A stretch of DNA of 58,134 bases from positions 1 to 58,134 of the forward strand of contig NZ_VCKY01000037.1 of the NCBI RefSeq assembly GCF_005889735.1, read 5' to 3'. The notes under the pieces were generated by a model. The model worked only from the letters and a program-made list of their open reading frames with translations. It did no database searches and was not told where the DNA came from. A program made the position numbers and the translations under genes. Source of the stretch: Nonomuraea turkmeniaca (GTDB taxonomy: Bacteria > Actinomycetota > Actinomycetes > Streptosporangiales > Streptosporangiaceae). How positions within the stretch are numbered: position 1 is the stretch's first letter; every line of letters begins with the position of its first letter. Shown here piece by piece: positions 7,990 through 15,201 of this stretch.

Positions 7990-8136
7990 CCCGGCCGGGT
8001 GCGGCTGAACCTCCACCACGGCAAGCAGGGGATCGGCAGCGCCTCCTACGGGCCCGCGCTGTCCGACCGGTACCGGCTGCCGGTCCGCCGCTCCGCGTGG
8101 TCGATGATGCTGGGGACGATGGGGAGAGGATGTTGA
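7990..8136 (+). pseudogene. Possible GH2 (LacZ-type) beta-galactosidase 3' remnant
   Basis: The frame ending at the TGA of 8134-8136 reads VRLNLHHGKQGIGSASYGP and then ALSDRYRLPV. This resembles the end of the small-chain domain of LacZ-type beta-galactosidases, where a D-x-x-x-x-G-(L/I)-G-x-x-(S/C)-x-G-P block is followed by a Tyr-Arg strand close to the C-terminus. Upstream the frame loses similarity within some 30 codons, so only a 3' remnant is left. Its stop lies 4 bases before the ATG of the next gene fragment, suggesting a former operon. Confidence 0.4.
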
Positions 8137-8140
8137 CCAT

Positions 8141-8341
8141 ATGACCGAGTTCGACTTCTGCCCGTGGTTGTTCTGGAGCCATGCGACCGAGGAGGACCGG
8201 CAGGTCCAGGCGGACCACGTGGCGGAGTTGCGCGGCCGGATGGATCTCGAAGCCCCGGAGGGGGTGTTCATCTCGCCGCTGGCGGCCGTGTACGCGGATC
8301 GGCTGCGGATGGGGGATCGCTGCTACCAGAATCGTCGGTAG
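8141..8341 (+). pseudogene. Hexapeptide (left-handed beta-helix) acyltransferase, 5' fragment
   Basis: The ATG at 8141 follows GAGAGGA and opens a frame with MTEFDFCPWLFWSHATEED and APEGVFISPLAAVYADRLRM, then GDRCY. The second block looks like the entrance to a left-handed beta-helix acyltransferase. After the Tyr codon (8324-8326) the sequence becomes mobile-element DNA and the frame stops 5 codons later. The gene is broken by the IS200/IS605-type element. A probable 3' piece of the same gene lies at 11433-11580. Confidence 0.55.
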
Positions 8342-8355
8342 TGCTCCGGCCTTCA

Positions 8356-8376
8356 GGACTCTGTTGCCCAATTCGG
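8356..8376 (+). repeat. Terminal inverted repeat, left end of IS1182-type element
   Basis: Twenty-one bases that are the exact reverse complement of 10105-10125. Confidence 0.88.
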
Positions 8377-8377
8377 G

Positions 8378-10019
8378 TCACACGGTCAGCTCCAGTGCGA
8401 GCCGCGCGAAGTGTGATGTGCGGGTCGTCCCCAATGGTGTTTCAGTGAGCCAGGCGTCGAGTCTGACCACGTTCATGGCTGAGGCGGTGAGCACATGGCC
8501 GAGATGGGTCTTGGCCATGCCGATGTATCGGGTCCGTCGGACATCCAGGTCAACAGCTTGGGAGATGGTGCCTTCCACCCCGGCCCGGACCTTGTAACGA
8601 GTTTCCACTCGTCAGTGCGTTGCTCGCGGCGGGCCTGCTGCAAGGCCTCGTGCTGGGGTTGAGGTCGAAGGGTGAGCTGGCGTAGGCCGATCTTGGCGGT
8701 CGTGCACTGCGGCCGCAGGGGACAGGGACCGCAGTCGAGCTTGCGGAAGGCGACGCGGATCAGCGGCGTGCCCCGGCTGGTCTCCTCCAGCCAGCGGCTA
8801 CTGGTGTGACCCGCGGGGCAGACCGCCTGCCGCTCGTGGAAGTCGATCGTGAAGGCACTCAGCTCGAACCCGCTCTCACCCTGGGCCTGGCGGCTGGTGG
8901 TAGTCCGCATCGGGCCCAGCAATTCCACCTGATGCTCGTCTCTGGCACTGACCAGCACCGCCGCGGAGGTGTAGCCCATGTCGACGGCGTGCACATCGGG
9001 CAGTAAGGAACGTGCCGCCGGGTCGTCGTGAATGGTAGCGGTCATCTGAGAGTCCTCCACGGTGGCGTCAGTGGTGGCCACATGCGTGATCAGATGAGGC
9101 GCATCCGGTTCACAGGTCTCGGTCAGGTGCACCTTGTAGCCGATCCAGCCGGTCCCGCCCTATGACCCCGTAGCGGGCATCGGGGTCATAGGGCGAGGCC
9201 AGCCGGAGTCTTCCCGGCGGCAGGTCTTTGCCCTGCCGCACATGCACCTGCCCGTCGGTCCGGTCATACTGCTGGATCCACGCCTCGCGCAGTACCTGCA
9301 CCGCCGGGACCTGCCGCAGCCAGGCCGGGGCGCCGTGGTGGTAGATCTGCTCCAGCAAGCGGTAGCCGCCGTCTGCGACCTGGTGCAGGTAGTCGGCTCG
9401 CGCCGCTTCGGTGTCGGGCAGCCGATAGGTATCCACCCGCTCCCCGTAACGCTGCGGGAGACCATGCGGCCAGCCAGCCCGGCTCGCACGCGGCCAGCGC
9501 GTTCAACGTTGAGCGCATCACCTCCCCGACGAACTCGACCCGGTTCAACGACCGCACGGCAGCCAGCACATGGGTGGAGTCGGTCCGCCGGCGTCCACCG
9601 CTTCGCAGAAACCCCAGCTCAACCAAGCGCTCCAGGAGCAACTCCAAGACGTGCTCCTCCTGGCCGTGCTCGACCAGGCGGGCGCGGAAACCACTGAGCA
9701 CCGAGAAGTCGAACCCCGGATCCTCAAGCTCCAGACCCAGGGCGTACTTCCACTCGATCCGGCCACGGACCGCATCGGCGGCTTGCCGATCGGACAGGTT
9801 CTCGGCGTACTGCAGGACCGACACCAACGCCAACTGCCCCGGCGACAAGCCAGGACGCCCCCTCACCCCGAACATGCCAGCGAACTCCTCATCGGCGAAC
9901 AACGGACCCAGCGCATCCCTCATCCGGATGGCCGGCGTCCCCTTCGGAAACGCCGCCCGGGCCACTCGCGCGGTCATCTCGGGAATCTCCGGCCAAGCAC
10001 GCGGCCGCATCGACACCAC
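8378..10019 (-). pseudogene. IS1182-family DDE transposase, frameshifted
   Basis: Read from 10019 leftwards, the protein begins RPRAWPEIPEMTARVARAAF and continues GRPGLSPGQLALVSVLQYAE, FDFSVLSGFRARL and RRRTDSTHVLAAVRSLNR, where TDSTHV holds a conserved Asp. The frame is lost at about 9440. It resumes in a second frame (LPDTEAARADYLHQVADGGY), then a third (DVHAVDMGYTSAAVLVSARD, CPAGHTSSRW with the Cys-rich insert CGPCPLRPQC), and ends in a fourth (GHVLTASAMNVVRLDAWL) at 8378. At least three frameshifts make it a pseudogene. All blocks of an IS1182-type transposase are otherwise present in order. Confidence 0.87.
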
Positions 10020-10104
10020 AGGCTCCTTCCCACCGCCCGGCGGGGGAACCCGAGCAGCAGAACGACATCCTGAACCAGAAAACGATCAATGCGAAGACGG
10101 CACG

Positions 10105-10125
10105 CCGAATTGGGCAACAGAGTCC
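10105..10125 (-). repeat. Terminal inverted repeat, right end of IS1182-type element
   Basis: Exact reverse complement of 8356-8376; followed by TTCA, the second copy of the target duplication. Confidence 0.88.
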
Positions 10126-10210
10126 TTCAGGCCGGGGGTGAAGCCGACCGTCCCGCGTAGCGGGGCAAGGACAGCCGATTCGCCGCCAGGCGGACCGGCG
10201 TCCACCCCGC

Positions 10211-10558
10211 TCAGACCGGCCGGTTCTGCTGCTCGATGTACTGGCGCAGGACACTGATGGGAGCGCCGCCTACCGACCCGGCGAAGTAGGAGCCCGACCA
10301 CAGCTTGTTTGCCCGGTAGTAGTGGGCGGCCAGTTCGGGGAACTCCTGGCGCATCCGCCGCGAGGACACCCCTTTCAACGAGTTGACGAGCTTGGACAGG
10401 GCGATCTTGGGTGGGAAGTTCACCAGCAGGTGGACGTGATTGTTCTCGCCGTTGAACTCACGCAGTTCGGTCTCGAAGTCGACGCACACATCCCTCATGA
10501 TCTCTTCCAGCCGTGTCAGGTGCTCGCCGTTGAAGACCCGGTGGCGGAACTTGGTCAC
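10211..10558 (-). CDS. tnpA: IS200/IS605 transposase TnpA (Y1 HUH), N-terminally truncated
   Basis: The single-strand transposase of the IS200/IS605 element. The HUH motif NNHVHLLVNFPPK and the catalytic-Tyr helix VLRQYIEQQ are present, with SKLVNSLKGVSSRRMRQEF between them. The frame starts at a GTG reading TKFRHRVFNGEHL, whereas full-length relatives have about 25-35 further N-terminal residues (a first beta strand leading into the VTKYRRRVF-like block). An in-frame stop lies just upstream, so the 5' end is missing. The deletion endpoint coincides with that of tnpB, which is divergent and 11 bases away. Confidence 0.85.
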   Translation of the reverse strand: MTKFRHRVFNGEHLTRLEEIMRDVCVDFETELREFNGENNHVHLLVNFPPKIALSKLVNSLKGVSSRRMRQEFPELAAHYYRANKLWSGSYFAGSVGGAPISVLRQYIEQQNRPV

Positions 10559-10569
10559 GATTCTCGATC

Positions 10570-11379
10570 ATGCCGGGCGGAAAGCTGCGCCTGCCGAAGA
10601 TCGGAGACGTGGCGGTGCGCTGGTCGCGGGAGCTGCCCTCCGAGCCGTCCAGCGTGAGCGTGATCAAGGATGCGGCGGGCCGGTATTTCGCGTCTTTCGT
10701 CGTGGAGGTCAGCGCCTCACCCCTGTCGGAAAGCGGGATCGAGAGCGGGATCGACCTGGGTCTTGGACACTTCGCTGTCCTGTCGGACGGGCGGAAGATC
10801 GATTCGCCCCGGTTCCTGCGCCGGGCGGAGAAGAAGCTCAAGCGGGCGCAGAAGGCCCTGTCCCGTAAGGAGAAAGGTTCCAAGAGCCGGGCCAAGGCCC
10901 GGCTTGTGGTCGCCCGGCAGCACGCCAGGGTCGCCGACGCGCGCCGCGAGTTCCACCACCAGCTCTCCACACAGATCATCCGCGAGAACCAAGCGGTGTA
11001 TGTGGAGGACCTGGCGGTCAAGGGCTTGGCGCGCACCCGGCTGGCCAAGAGCGTGCATGATGCGGGCTGGTCGTCGTTCGTGGCCATGCTGGAGTACAAG
11101 GCGCGCCTGTACGGCAGGACCTTCGTCAAGGTCAGTCGCTGGTTCCCGAGTAGCAAGCTGTGCTCGGTATGCGGAGCGGTACGGCAGGACATACCCCTGT
11201 CGGTGCGGGAGTGGACCTGCTCCTGTGGTGCGGCCCACGACCGGGACATCAACACCGCGCTCAATATCCTCGCCGCCGGACGGGCGGAGAGGCAAAACGC
11301 CTGTGGAGGGCCGGTAAGGCCGGGCGCGAGCCCGGCACGGCCCGTCGAAGCAGGAAGCCAAGGAAGTGTCGCCGCGTGA
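10570..11379 (+). CDS. tnpB: TnpB-type RNA-guided nuclease, N-terminally truncated
   Basis: A 269-residue protein corresponding to the C-terminal two thirds of TnpB. The RuvC residues are all in place: Asp in GIDLGLGHFAVLSDG, Glu in QAVYVEDLAVKGLA and Asp in AAHDRDINTALNIL. The zinc finger (LCSVCG and CSCG) is also intact. Homology starts at KLRLPKIGDVAVRWSRELP, so about 100-130 N-terminal residues (wedge and part of REC) are missing compared with the usual 370-400. Full TnpB uses an omega RNA from the element's right end to cut DNA next to a target-adjacent motif. Without its N-terminal part, nuclease function is doubtful, but the protein could still bind RNA or act as a regulator. Confidence 0.88.
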   Translation: MPGGKLRLPKIGDVAVRWSRELPSEPSSVSVIKDAAGRYFASFVVEVSASPLSESGIESGIDLGLGHFAVLSDGRKIDSPRFLRRAEKKLKRAQKALSRKEKGSKSRAKARLVVARQHARVADARREFHHQLSTQIIRENQAVYVEDLAVKGLARTRLAKSVHDAGWSSFVAMLEYKARLYGRTFVKVSRWFPSSKLCSVCGAVRQDIPLSVREWTCSCGAAHDRDINTALNILAAGRAERQNACGGPVRPGASPARPVEAGSQGSVAA

Positions 11380-11432
11380 ACGACAGCGGCACAGGCCAGA
11401 ATCGTCGGGCTTCAGCCCGGCGAGCGCGTCAA
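11283..11432 (+). ncRNA. Candidate omega RNA / right end of IS200/IS605 element
   Basis: In TnpB systems the scaffold RNA is encoded by the 3' end of tnpB plus the right end, and the guide is the flanking DNA just outside. Here the segment is GC-rich with several hairpins, including GCCGG-TAA-GGCCGG-like and GGGC-GCGA-GCCC stems around 11308-11335 and the terminal CGGGC-TTCA-GCCCG stem. It ends at TCAA. The guide would start at 11433 (GTGGACCGGCCGGACG). This is inferred by position; no transcript evidence. Confidence 0.45.
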
Positions 11433-11580
11433 GTGGACCGGCCGGACGCCCGATCCCACCGTACGTGCCTGGTGCGACGCCGTTGAGATCGCCGACCTGC
11501 TGCTCGGCGGCCCGCCGCGACATGGCACGTGGGCGAACCGCGGCACGGTCCCCATGACCGTGTTGGCGCACATGCATTGA
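11433..11580 (+). pseudogene. Probable 3' remnant of the interrupted acyltransferase gene
   Basis: The frame ending at the TGA of 11578-11580 reads PTVRAWCDAVEIADLLLGG near its start. From general knowledge this kind of helical block occurs near the C-terminus of actinobacterial hexapeptide acyltransferases, which would match the 5' fragment at 8141-8326. Joining the two flanks directly leaves a frameshift and lacks the beta-helix core, so a large internal deletion must accompany the insertion. The link is an inference. Confidence 0.35.
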
Positions 11581-11694
11581 AGCCGCCCGGTTCCCACACC
11601 GCCTCGTCGCAAGCAAGATAGGGGAGCGGAGCAACGGCGGTTTCGGTGGGCGTGTGATGATAGCCCCAACGCTCGACGGGGGAGGAAAGCGATC

Positions 11695-12345
11695 GTGGGG
11701 TCTTTCGCGGGCAGCACGCTGCCCCCGGATGACGTCGTCGTCTCGGCGCTTCGGGCGGGCGATGAGGCGATGTTCGTGGTGTTGCTCGACACCTGGTCGC
11801 GGGGCATGCTCCGGGTGGCCAGGACGTACGTGTCCACCGACGACTCCGCGGAAGAGGTGGTGCAGGACACCTGGCTGGCGGTGATCGGCGCGATCGACGG
11901 TTTCGAGGGCCGCTCGTCCGTCAAGACCTGGGTCTACCGCATCCTGGTGAACACGGCGAAGAAGCGCAGCGTGCGGGAGAGTCGTACACTGCCGTGGAGC
12001 GTCTTCGAGCAGGACGCCGGACCGACCGTCGATCCCTCGCGGTTCCACGGTGCGGACGCCGCCCTGCTGGGAAGCTGGAAGGAGTCGCCCGCGGTCTGGC
12101 CGACCCCGGAGAGCCAGGCGCTCGCCGCGGAGGTGCGCGGCCTCATCGGAGAGGCTCTGGCCGGGTTGCCGCCGCGGCAACGGATCGTGATCACACTGCG
12201 TGACGTGGAGGGATGTACCTCCGAGGAGGTCTGCGAGATCCTGGAGATCTCCGCGGCCAACCAGCGGGTCCTGCTGCACCGCGCGCGTGCGGCGGTCCGT
12301 GGGCGACTGGAGGATTATTTCCAGTCGGTGAAGCAGTCAGAATAG
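11695..12345 (+). CDS. ECF RNA polymerase sigma factor
   Basis: A 216-residue sigma-70 family protein. Region 2 is visible as VSALRAGDEAMFVVLLDTWS and DDSAEEVVQDTWLAVI with GRSSVKTWVYRILVNTAK. Region 4 is IGEALAGLPPRQRIVITLRD and CTSEEVCEILEISAANQRVL followed by LHRARAAVR. The GTG at 11695 is preceded by GGGGGAGGAAAG at a good distance. A zinc anti-sigma gene follows after 41 bases and the ergothioneine operon begins 45 bases beyond it. The pair therefore probably senses a stress, plausibly redox, and may drive the genes downstream. No autoregulatory promoter motif was recognised. Confidence 0.93.
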   Translation: MGSFAGSTLPPDDVVVSALRAGDEAMFVVLLDTWSRGMLRVARTYVSTDDSAEEVVQDTWLAVIGAIDGFEGRSSVKTWVYRILVNTAKKRSVRESRTLPWSVFEQDAGPTVDPSRFHGADAALLGSWKESPAVWPTPESQALAAEVRGLIGEALAGLPPRQRIVITLRDVEGCTSEEVCEILEISAANQRVLLHRARAAVRGRLEDYFQSVKQSE

Positions 12346-12386
12346 GTGAAACGGTTCATAGGGCAGAGGGTAAGGCGGGCAACGTC

Positions 12387-12626
12387 GTGAAGCGGTTCAC
12401 GTGCGGCGAACTGGTGGAAGTCATCACCGCCTACCTCGACGACGCCCTCGACCAGCCGTCCCGAGCCGCGGTCGAGGCCCATCTGACCTGCTGTGCCGAC
12501 TGCGGGCACTACGTCGACCAGTTCCGCACGACCATCCGCTTCCTCGCCGACCCGCCACCGGGGAAGTTGTCGGCAGGCACGAGGGAGCGGCTGATGTCCG
12601 CCTTCAGGAACCGGCGACGCGTCTGA
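12387..12626 (+). CDS. Zinc-finger anti-sigma factor (ZAS-type)
   Basis: A 79-residue protein with the zf-HC2 layout: Cys in FTCGELVEVI, then EAHLTCCADCGHYV, which contains His-x3-Cys-x2-Cys. This is the zinc-binding arrangement of RsrA-like anti-sigma factors that release their sigma factor on oxidation or signal. The short C-terminal tail (TTIRFLADPPPGK) has no membrane helix, so it acts in the cytoplasm. Start GTG at 12387 was taken because the conserved N-terminus begins MKRFTCGE. It immediately follows the sigma gene and is its probable antagonist. Confidence 0.9.
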   Translation: MKRFTCGELVEVITAYLDDALDQPSRAAVEAHLTCCADCGHYVDQFRTTIRFLADPPPGKLSAGTRERLMSAFRNRRRV

Positions 12627-12670
12627 GAATTCTCGTGTAACGCTCGCGTGGCTCGCGGGTCTGTAGACAC

Positions 12671-13909
12671 ATGCGCCACGCGACGATCGGGCCGACGCCG
12701 CCGGACGAAGAGGCGGCGCATGGTGAGGACGCGTCGCTCAGCGACGCCTCAGAGGTGGCCGCGTTCGCCCGCCGGTGCCTCCAGGCGGACGGCGGGGATC
12801 GAGTGGGCGTCGAGCTGGAATTCCTCGTCTTCGACCACACGACGGTCCATCGGCACGTGCCGATGGAGGAGGTCGAGCGGGTCCTTCCCCCGCTGCCCGG
12901 CGGGAGCCGGGTGACGTTCGAGCCGGGCGGTCAGCTGGAGCTCTCCGGCCCGGCGGGGCCGTTGTCCGGCGCGATCGCCGGGCTGGCCGCCGACCTGGCC
13001 GTCGCCCGCCGCGCCCTCGCCGACGCGGGCCTGGCGCTGGTGGGGGTGGGCCTCGATCCGGTACGCCCGCCGCACCGCCAGCTCCGCCTCCCCAGGTACG
13101 ACGCGATGGCGGACTTCCTGGGCGGTCCCTACGGGCCGCTGATGATGTGCTCCACGGCTTCCATCCAGGTCAACCTGGACCTGGGGGAGCGGCCGGAGAC
13201 CCGCTGGGAGCGGGCGCATCTCCTGGGGCCCGTCCTGACCGCGGCCTTCGCCAACTCCCCGCTCAGCGGCGGCCGCCCCTGCGGCTGGATGTCCGGCCGC
13301 CAGGCCGTGTGGGAGAACCTCGACCCCACCAGAACGTCCCCCGTCCGCGTGTCCGGCGACCCGGCGGCCGACTGGGCGGACTACCTGCTCGACGCCCGCC
13401 TCATGCTGGTGCGCGAAGACGGGGACCGGTGCCGCCCGGTCCGCGACGGCTCGACCTTCCGCGACTGGCTGGCGACCGGCGAGCCCACCACGGCGGATCT
13501 GGCGTACCACGCCACGACCGTGTTTCCTCCGGTACGTCCCCGAGGCTGGCTGGAGATCCGCTACCTCGACGCCCAGGATCCGGCGACCTGGCCGGTGTGC
13601 GTGGCGGTGACCTGGGCGCTCCTCGCCGACGACCGGGCCGCCGACGCCGCGCTGGCCGCCGCGGAACCGTACCGGGAGATGTGGCGGGAGGCCGCGCGCT
13701 GCGGGCTGGCGGACCCGCGGCTCGCGAAAGCCGCGGAGGTGTGCTTCCGCGCCGCACTCGAGGCGCTGCCGCGCGTGGGCGCGGCTCCCGCCCTGGTCGG
13801 CGAGGTGGCCGCCTTCGCCGACCGGCACGTGACACCTGGCCGCTCGCCGGCGGCCGACCTCATAGATCTGGGCCCGCAGGCCTGGCTGACCGAAGGGGGA
13901 CGAGTGTGA
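12671..13909 (+). CDS. egtA: Glutamate-cysteine ligase EgtA
   Basis: EgtA makes gamma-glutamylcysteine, the sulfur donor for ergothioneine synthesis. The 412-residue protein has the GCS2-type ATP-grasp features: RVGVELEFLVFD near residue 40, TFEPGGQLELSGPAGPL, then MMCSTASIQVNLDLG, FANSPLSGGRPCGWMSGRQ and LEIRYLDAQDP. It opens a run of five tightly packed genes (egtA-E) and overlaps egtB by 4 bases. The ATG at 12671 was accepted, although no strong ribosome site precedes it and the first 25 or so residues are not conserved in appearance. Confidence 0.94.
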   Translation: MRHATIGPTPPDEEAAHGEDASLSDASEVAAFARRCLQADGGDRVGVELEFLVFDHTTVHRHVPMEEVERVLPPLPGGSRVTFEPGGQLELSGPAGPLSGAIAGLAADLAVARRALADAGLALVGVGLDPVRPPHRQLRLPRYDAMADFLGGPYGPLMMCSTASIQVNLDLGERPETRWERAHLLGPVLTAAFANSPLSGGRPCGWMSGRQAVWENLDPTRTSPVRVSGDPAADWADYLLDARLMLVREDGDRCRPVRDGSTFRDWLATGEPTTADLAYHATTVFPPVRPRGWLEIRYLDAQDPATWPVCVAVTWALLADDRAADAALAAAEPYREMWREAARCGLADPRLAKAAEVCFRAALEALPRVGAAPALVGEVAAFADRHVTPGRSPAADLIDLGPQAWLTEGGRV

Positions 13910-15201
13910 ACGACTTCAAGGAACGCATCGCGGCCGAGCTGGTCGCGGTGCGCGACCGGTCGCTGGCCTACACGGAGGCGGACGACGACCTGCTCGTACG
14001 CCAGCACTCGCCACTGATGTCGCCCTTGGTGTGGGACCTCGCCCACGTCGGCAACTACGAGGAACTGTGGGTGTTGCGGGCGGCCGCGGGCATCACGCCG
14101 CTCCGGCCCGAGATCGATGACATCTACGACGCGTTCAAGACGCCGCGCAAGGACCGGCCCGCGCTGCCGTTCCTGCGCCCGGCCGAGGCCCGTGACTACA
14201 TCGGCGGCGTGCGCGGGCGCGTGCTGGACGTCCTGGACGCCGTCGACCTGGAGGACCCTAGCCCGCTGCGCCGCGACGGGTTCGTGTTCGGCCTGGTGAT
14301 CCAGCACGAGCACCAGCACGACGAGACCATGCTCGCCACGCTGCAGCTGTCGCGGCAGCCCGGCATGGTGCGGGACGCCGCCCTGCCCCCCGGACGGGCG
14401 GGAGGCGCGGAGGAGGTGCACGTCCCCGCCGGCACGTTCCTGATGGGCACCGACACGCTGCCCTGGGCCTACGACAACGAGCGCCCCGCCCACCGGGTGG
14501 ACCTGCCCGCCTACTGGATCGACCGGCTCCCCGTCGGCAACGCCGCCTACGCCGCGTTCATCGAGGACGGCGGCTACCACGACCCGCGCTGGTGGGCGCC
14601 GGAGGGCTGGCGGTGGCGGCAGGAGAGCGGTGTCTTCGCCCCGCTGTTCTGGGCCAAGGACGGCGGCACGTGGTGGCGCAGCCGGTTCGGCCGTACCGAG
14701 CCGGTGCCGATGGACGAGCCGGTCCAGCACGTGTGCTGGTACGAGGCCGACGCCTACGCCCGCTGGGCCGGCAAGCGGCTGCCCACCGAGGCCGAGTGGG
14801 AGAAGGCGTGCGGGTGGGACGCGGCTTCGGGACGGGCCCGCAAGTACCCCTGGGGCGATCAGGACCCCACGCCTGAGCTCGCCAACCTCGGGCACCGGGC
14901 GGCGCGACCGGCGCCGCTCGGCGCCTACCCCGGCGGGGCGAGCCCGTACGGGGCCGAGCAGATGGTCGGGGACGTGTGGGAGTGGACCGGCACCTGGTTC
15001 GACGGCTACCCCGGCTTCAGCGCCTTCCCCTACCGCGAGTACAGCGAGGTCTTCTTCGGCCGGGACTACCGCGTGCTGCGCGGCGGCTCGTGGGCGGCCG
15101 ACCCCGCAGCGGTCCGCACCACGTTCAGGAACTGGGACTATCCGATCCGCCGGCAGATCTTCACCGGATTCCGCTGCGCCCGCACCGCGGAGGAGGGCTA
15201 G
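13906..15201 (+). CDS. egtB: Hercynine oxygenase EgtB
   Basis: EgtB is the non-haem iron sulfoxide synthase joining gamma-glutamylcysteine and hercynine. The 431-residue protein has an N-terminal DinB-like four-helix part with the iron ligands in VWDLAHVGNYEELW and VIQHEHQHDETML. A C-terminal formylglycine-generating-enzyme-like domain follows (VPAGTFLMGTDT, RLPTEAEWEKA, MVGDVWEWTGTWFD, VLRGGSWAADP and FTGFRCAR). Start GTG at 13906 lies within the end of egtA; the stop TAG shares a base with the GTG of egtC. A longer open frame upstream is the shadow of egtA. Confidence 0.96.
   Translation: MNDFKERIAAELVAVRDRSLAYTEADDDLLVRQHSPLMSPLVWDLAHVGNYEELWVLRAAAGITPLRPEIDDIYDAFKTPRKDRPALPFLRPAEARDYIGGVRGRVLDVLDAVDLEDPSPLRRDGFVFGLVIQHEHQHDETMLATLQLSRQPGMVRDAALPPGRAGGAEEVHVPAGTFLMGTDTLPWAYDNERPAHRVDLPAYWIDRLPVGNAAYAAFIEDGGYHDPRWWAPEGWRWRQESGVFAPLFWAKDGGTWWRSRFGRTEPVPMDEPVQHVCWYEADAYARWAGKRLPTEAEWEKACGWDAASGRARKYPWGDQDPTPELANLGHRAARPAPLGAYPGGASPYGAEQMVGDVWEWTGTWFDGYPGFSAFPYREYSEVFFGRDYRVLRGGSWAADPAAVRTTFRNWDYPIRRQIFTGFRCARTAEEG

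Larger units (their letters stand above)
8356..10125. mobile_element. IS1182-type insertion sequence (decayed), nested
   Basis: A 1770-base element with perfect 21-base terminal inverted repeats at 8356-8376 and 10105-10125 (outermost bases GGACTCTGTTGCCC). It is flanked by a 4-base duplication TTCA (8352-8355, 10126-10129), which is also the loop of the host element's left hairpin. The single transposase gene fills the interior on the minus strand but carries several frameshifts, so the copy is probably inactive by itself while its ends are intact. Confidence 0.85.
8327..11432. mobile_element. IS200/IS605-type element, interrupted by an IS1182-type element
   Basis: The element carries divergent tnpA (minus) and tnpB (plus). 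The right end has the hairpin CGGGC-TTCA-GCCCG at 11406-11419 and the likely cleavage motif TCAA at 11429-11432. The left end begins after CTAC (8323-8326). Removing the nested IS1182-type element restores a left-end hairpin CCGGCC-TTCA-GGCCGG (8346-8355 joined to 10130-10135). Both hairpins share the TTCA loop and both are preceded by AATCGTCGG (8331-8339, 11400-11408). Known IS608-like elements have TTAC and TCAA cleavage sites and subterminal hairpins. Boundaries are inferred from these motifs, not from an empty site. Confidence 0.72.

Noticed and set aside
6758..8371. Long reverse-strand open frame (537 codons) opposite the FAD oxidoreductase
   Set aside because: Low-complexity His/Arg/Gly/Pro-rich translation, a mirror of third-position GC bias in the real gene; no motifs.
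12775..13905. Long N-terminal extension of EgtB
   Set aside because: The extra 377 codons coincide with egtA in another frame, and the conserved EgtB N-terminus begins at the GTG of 13906.
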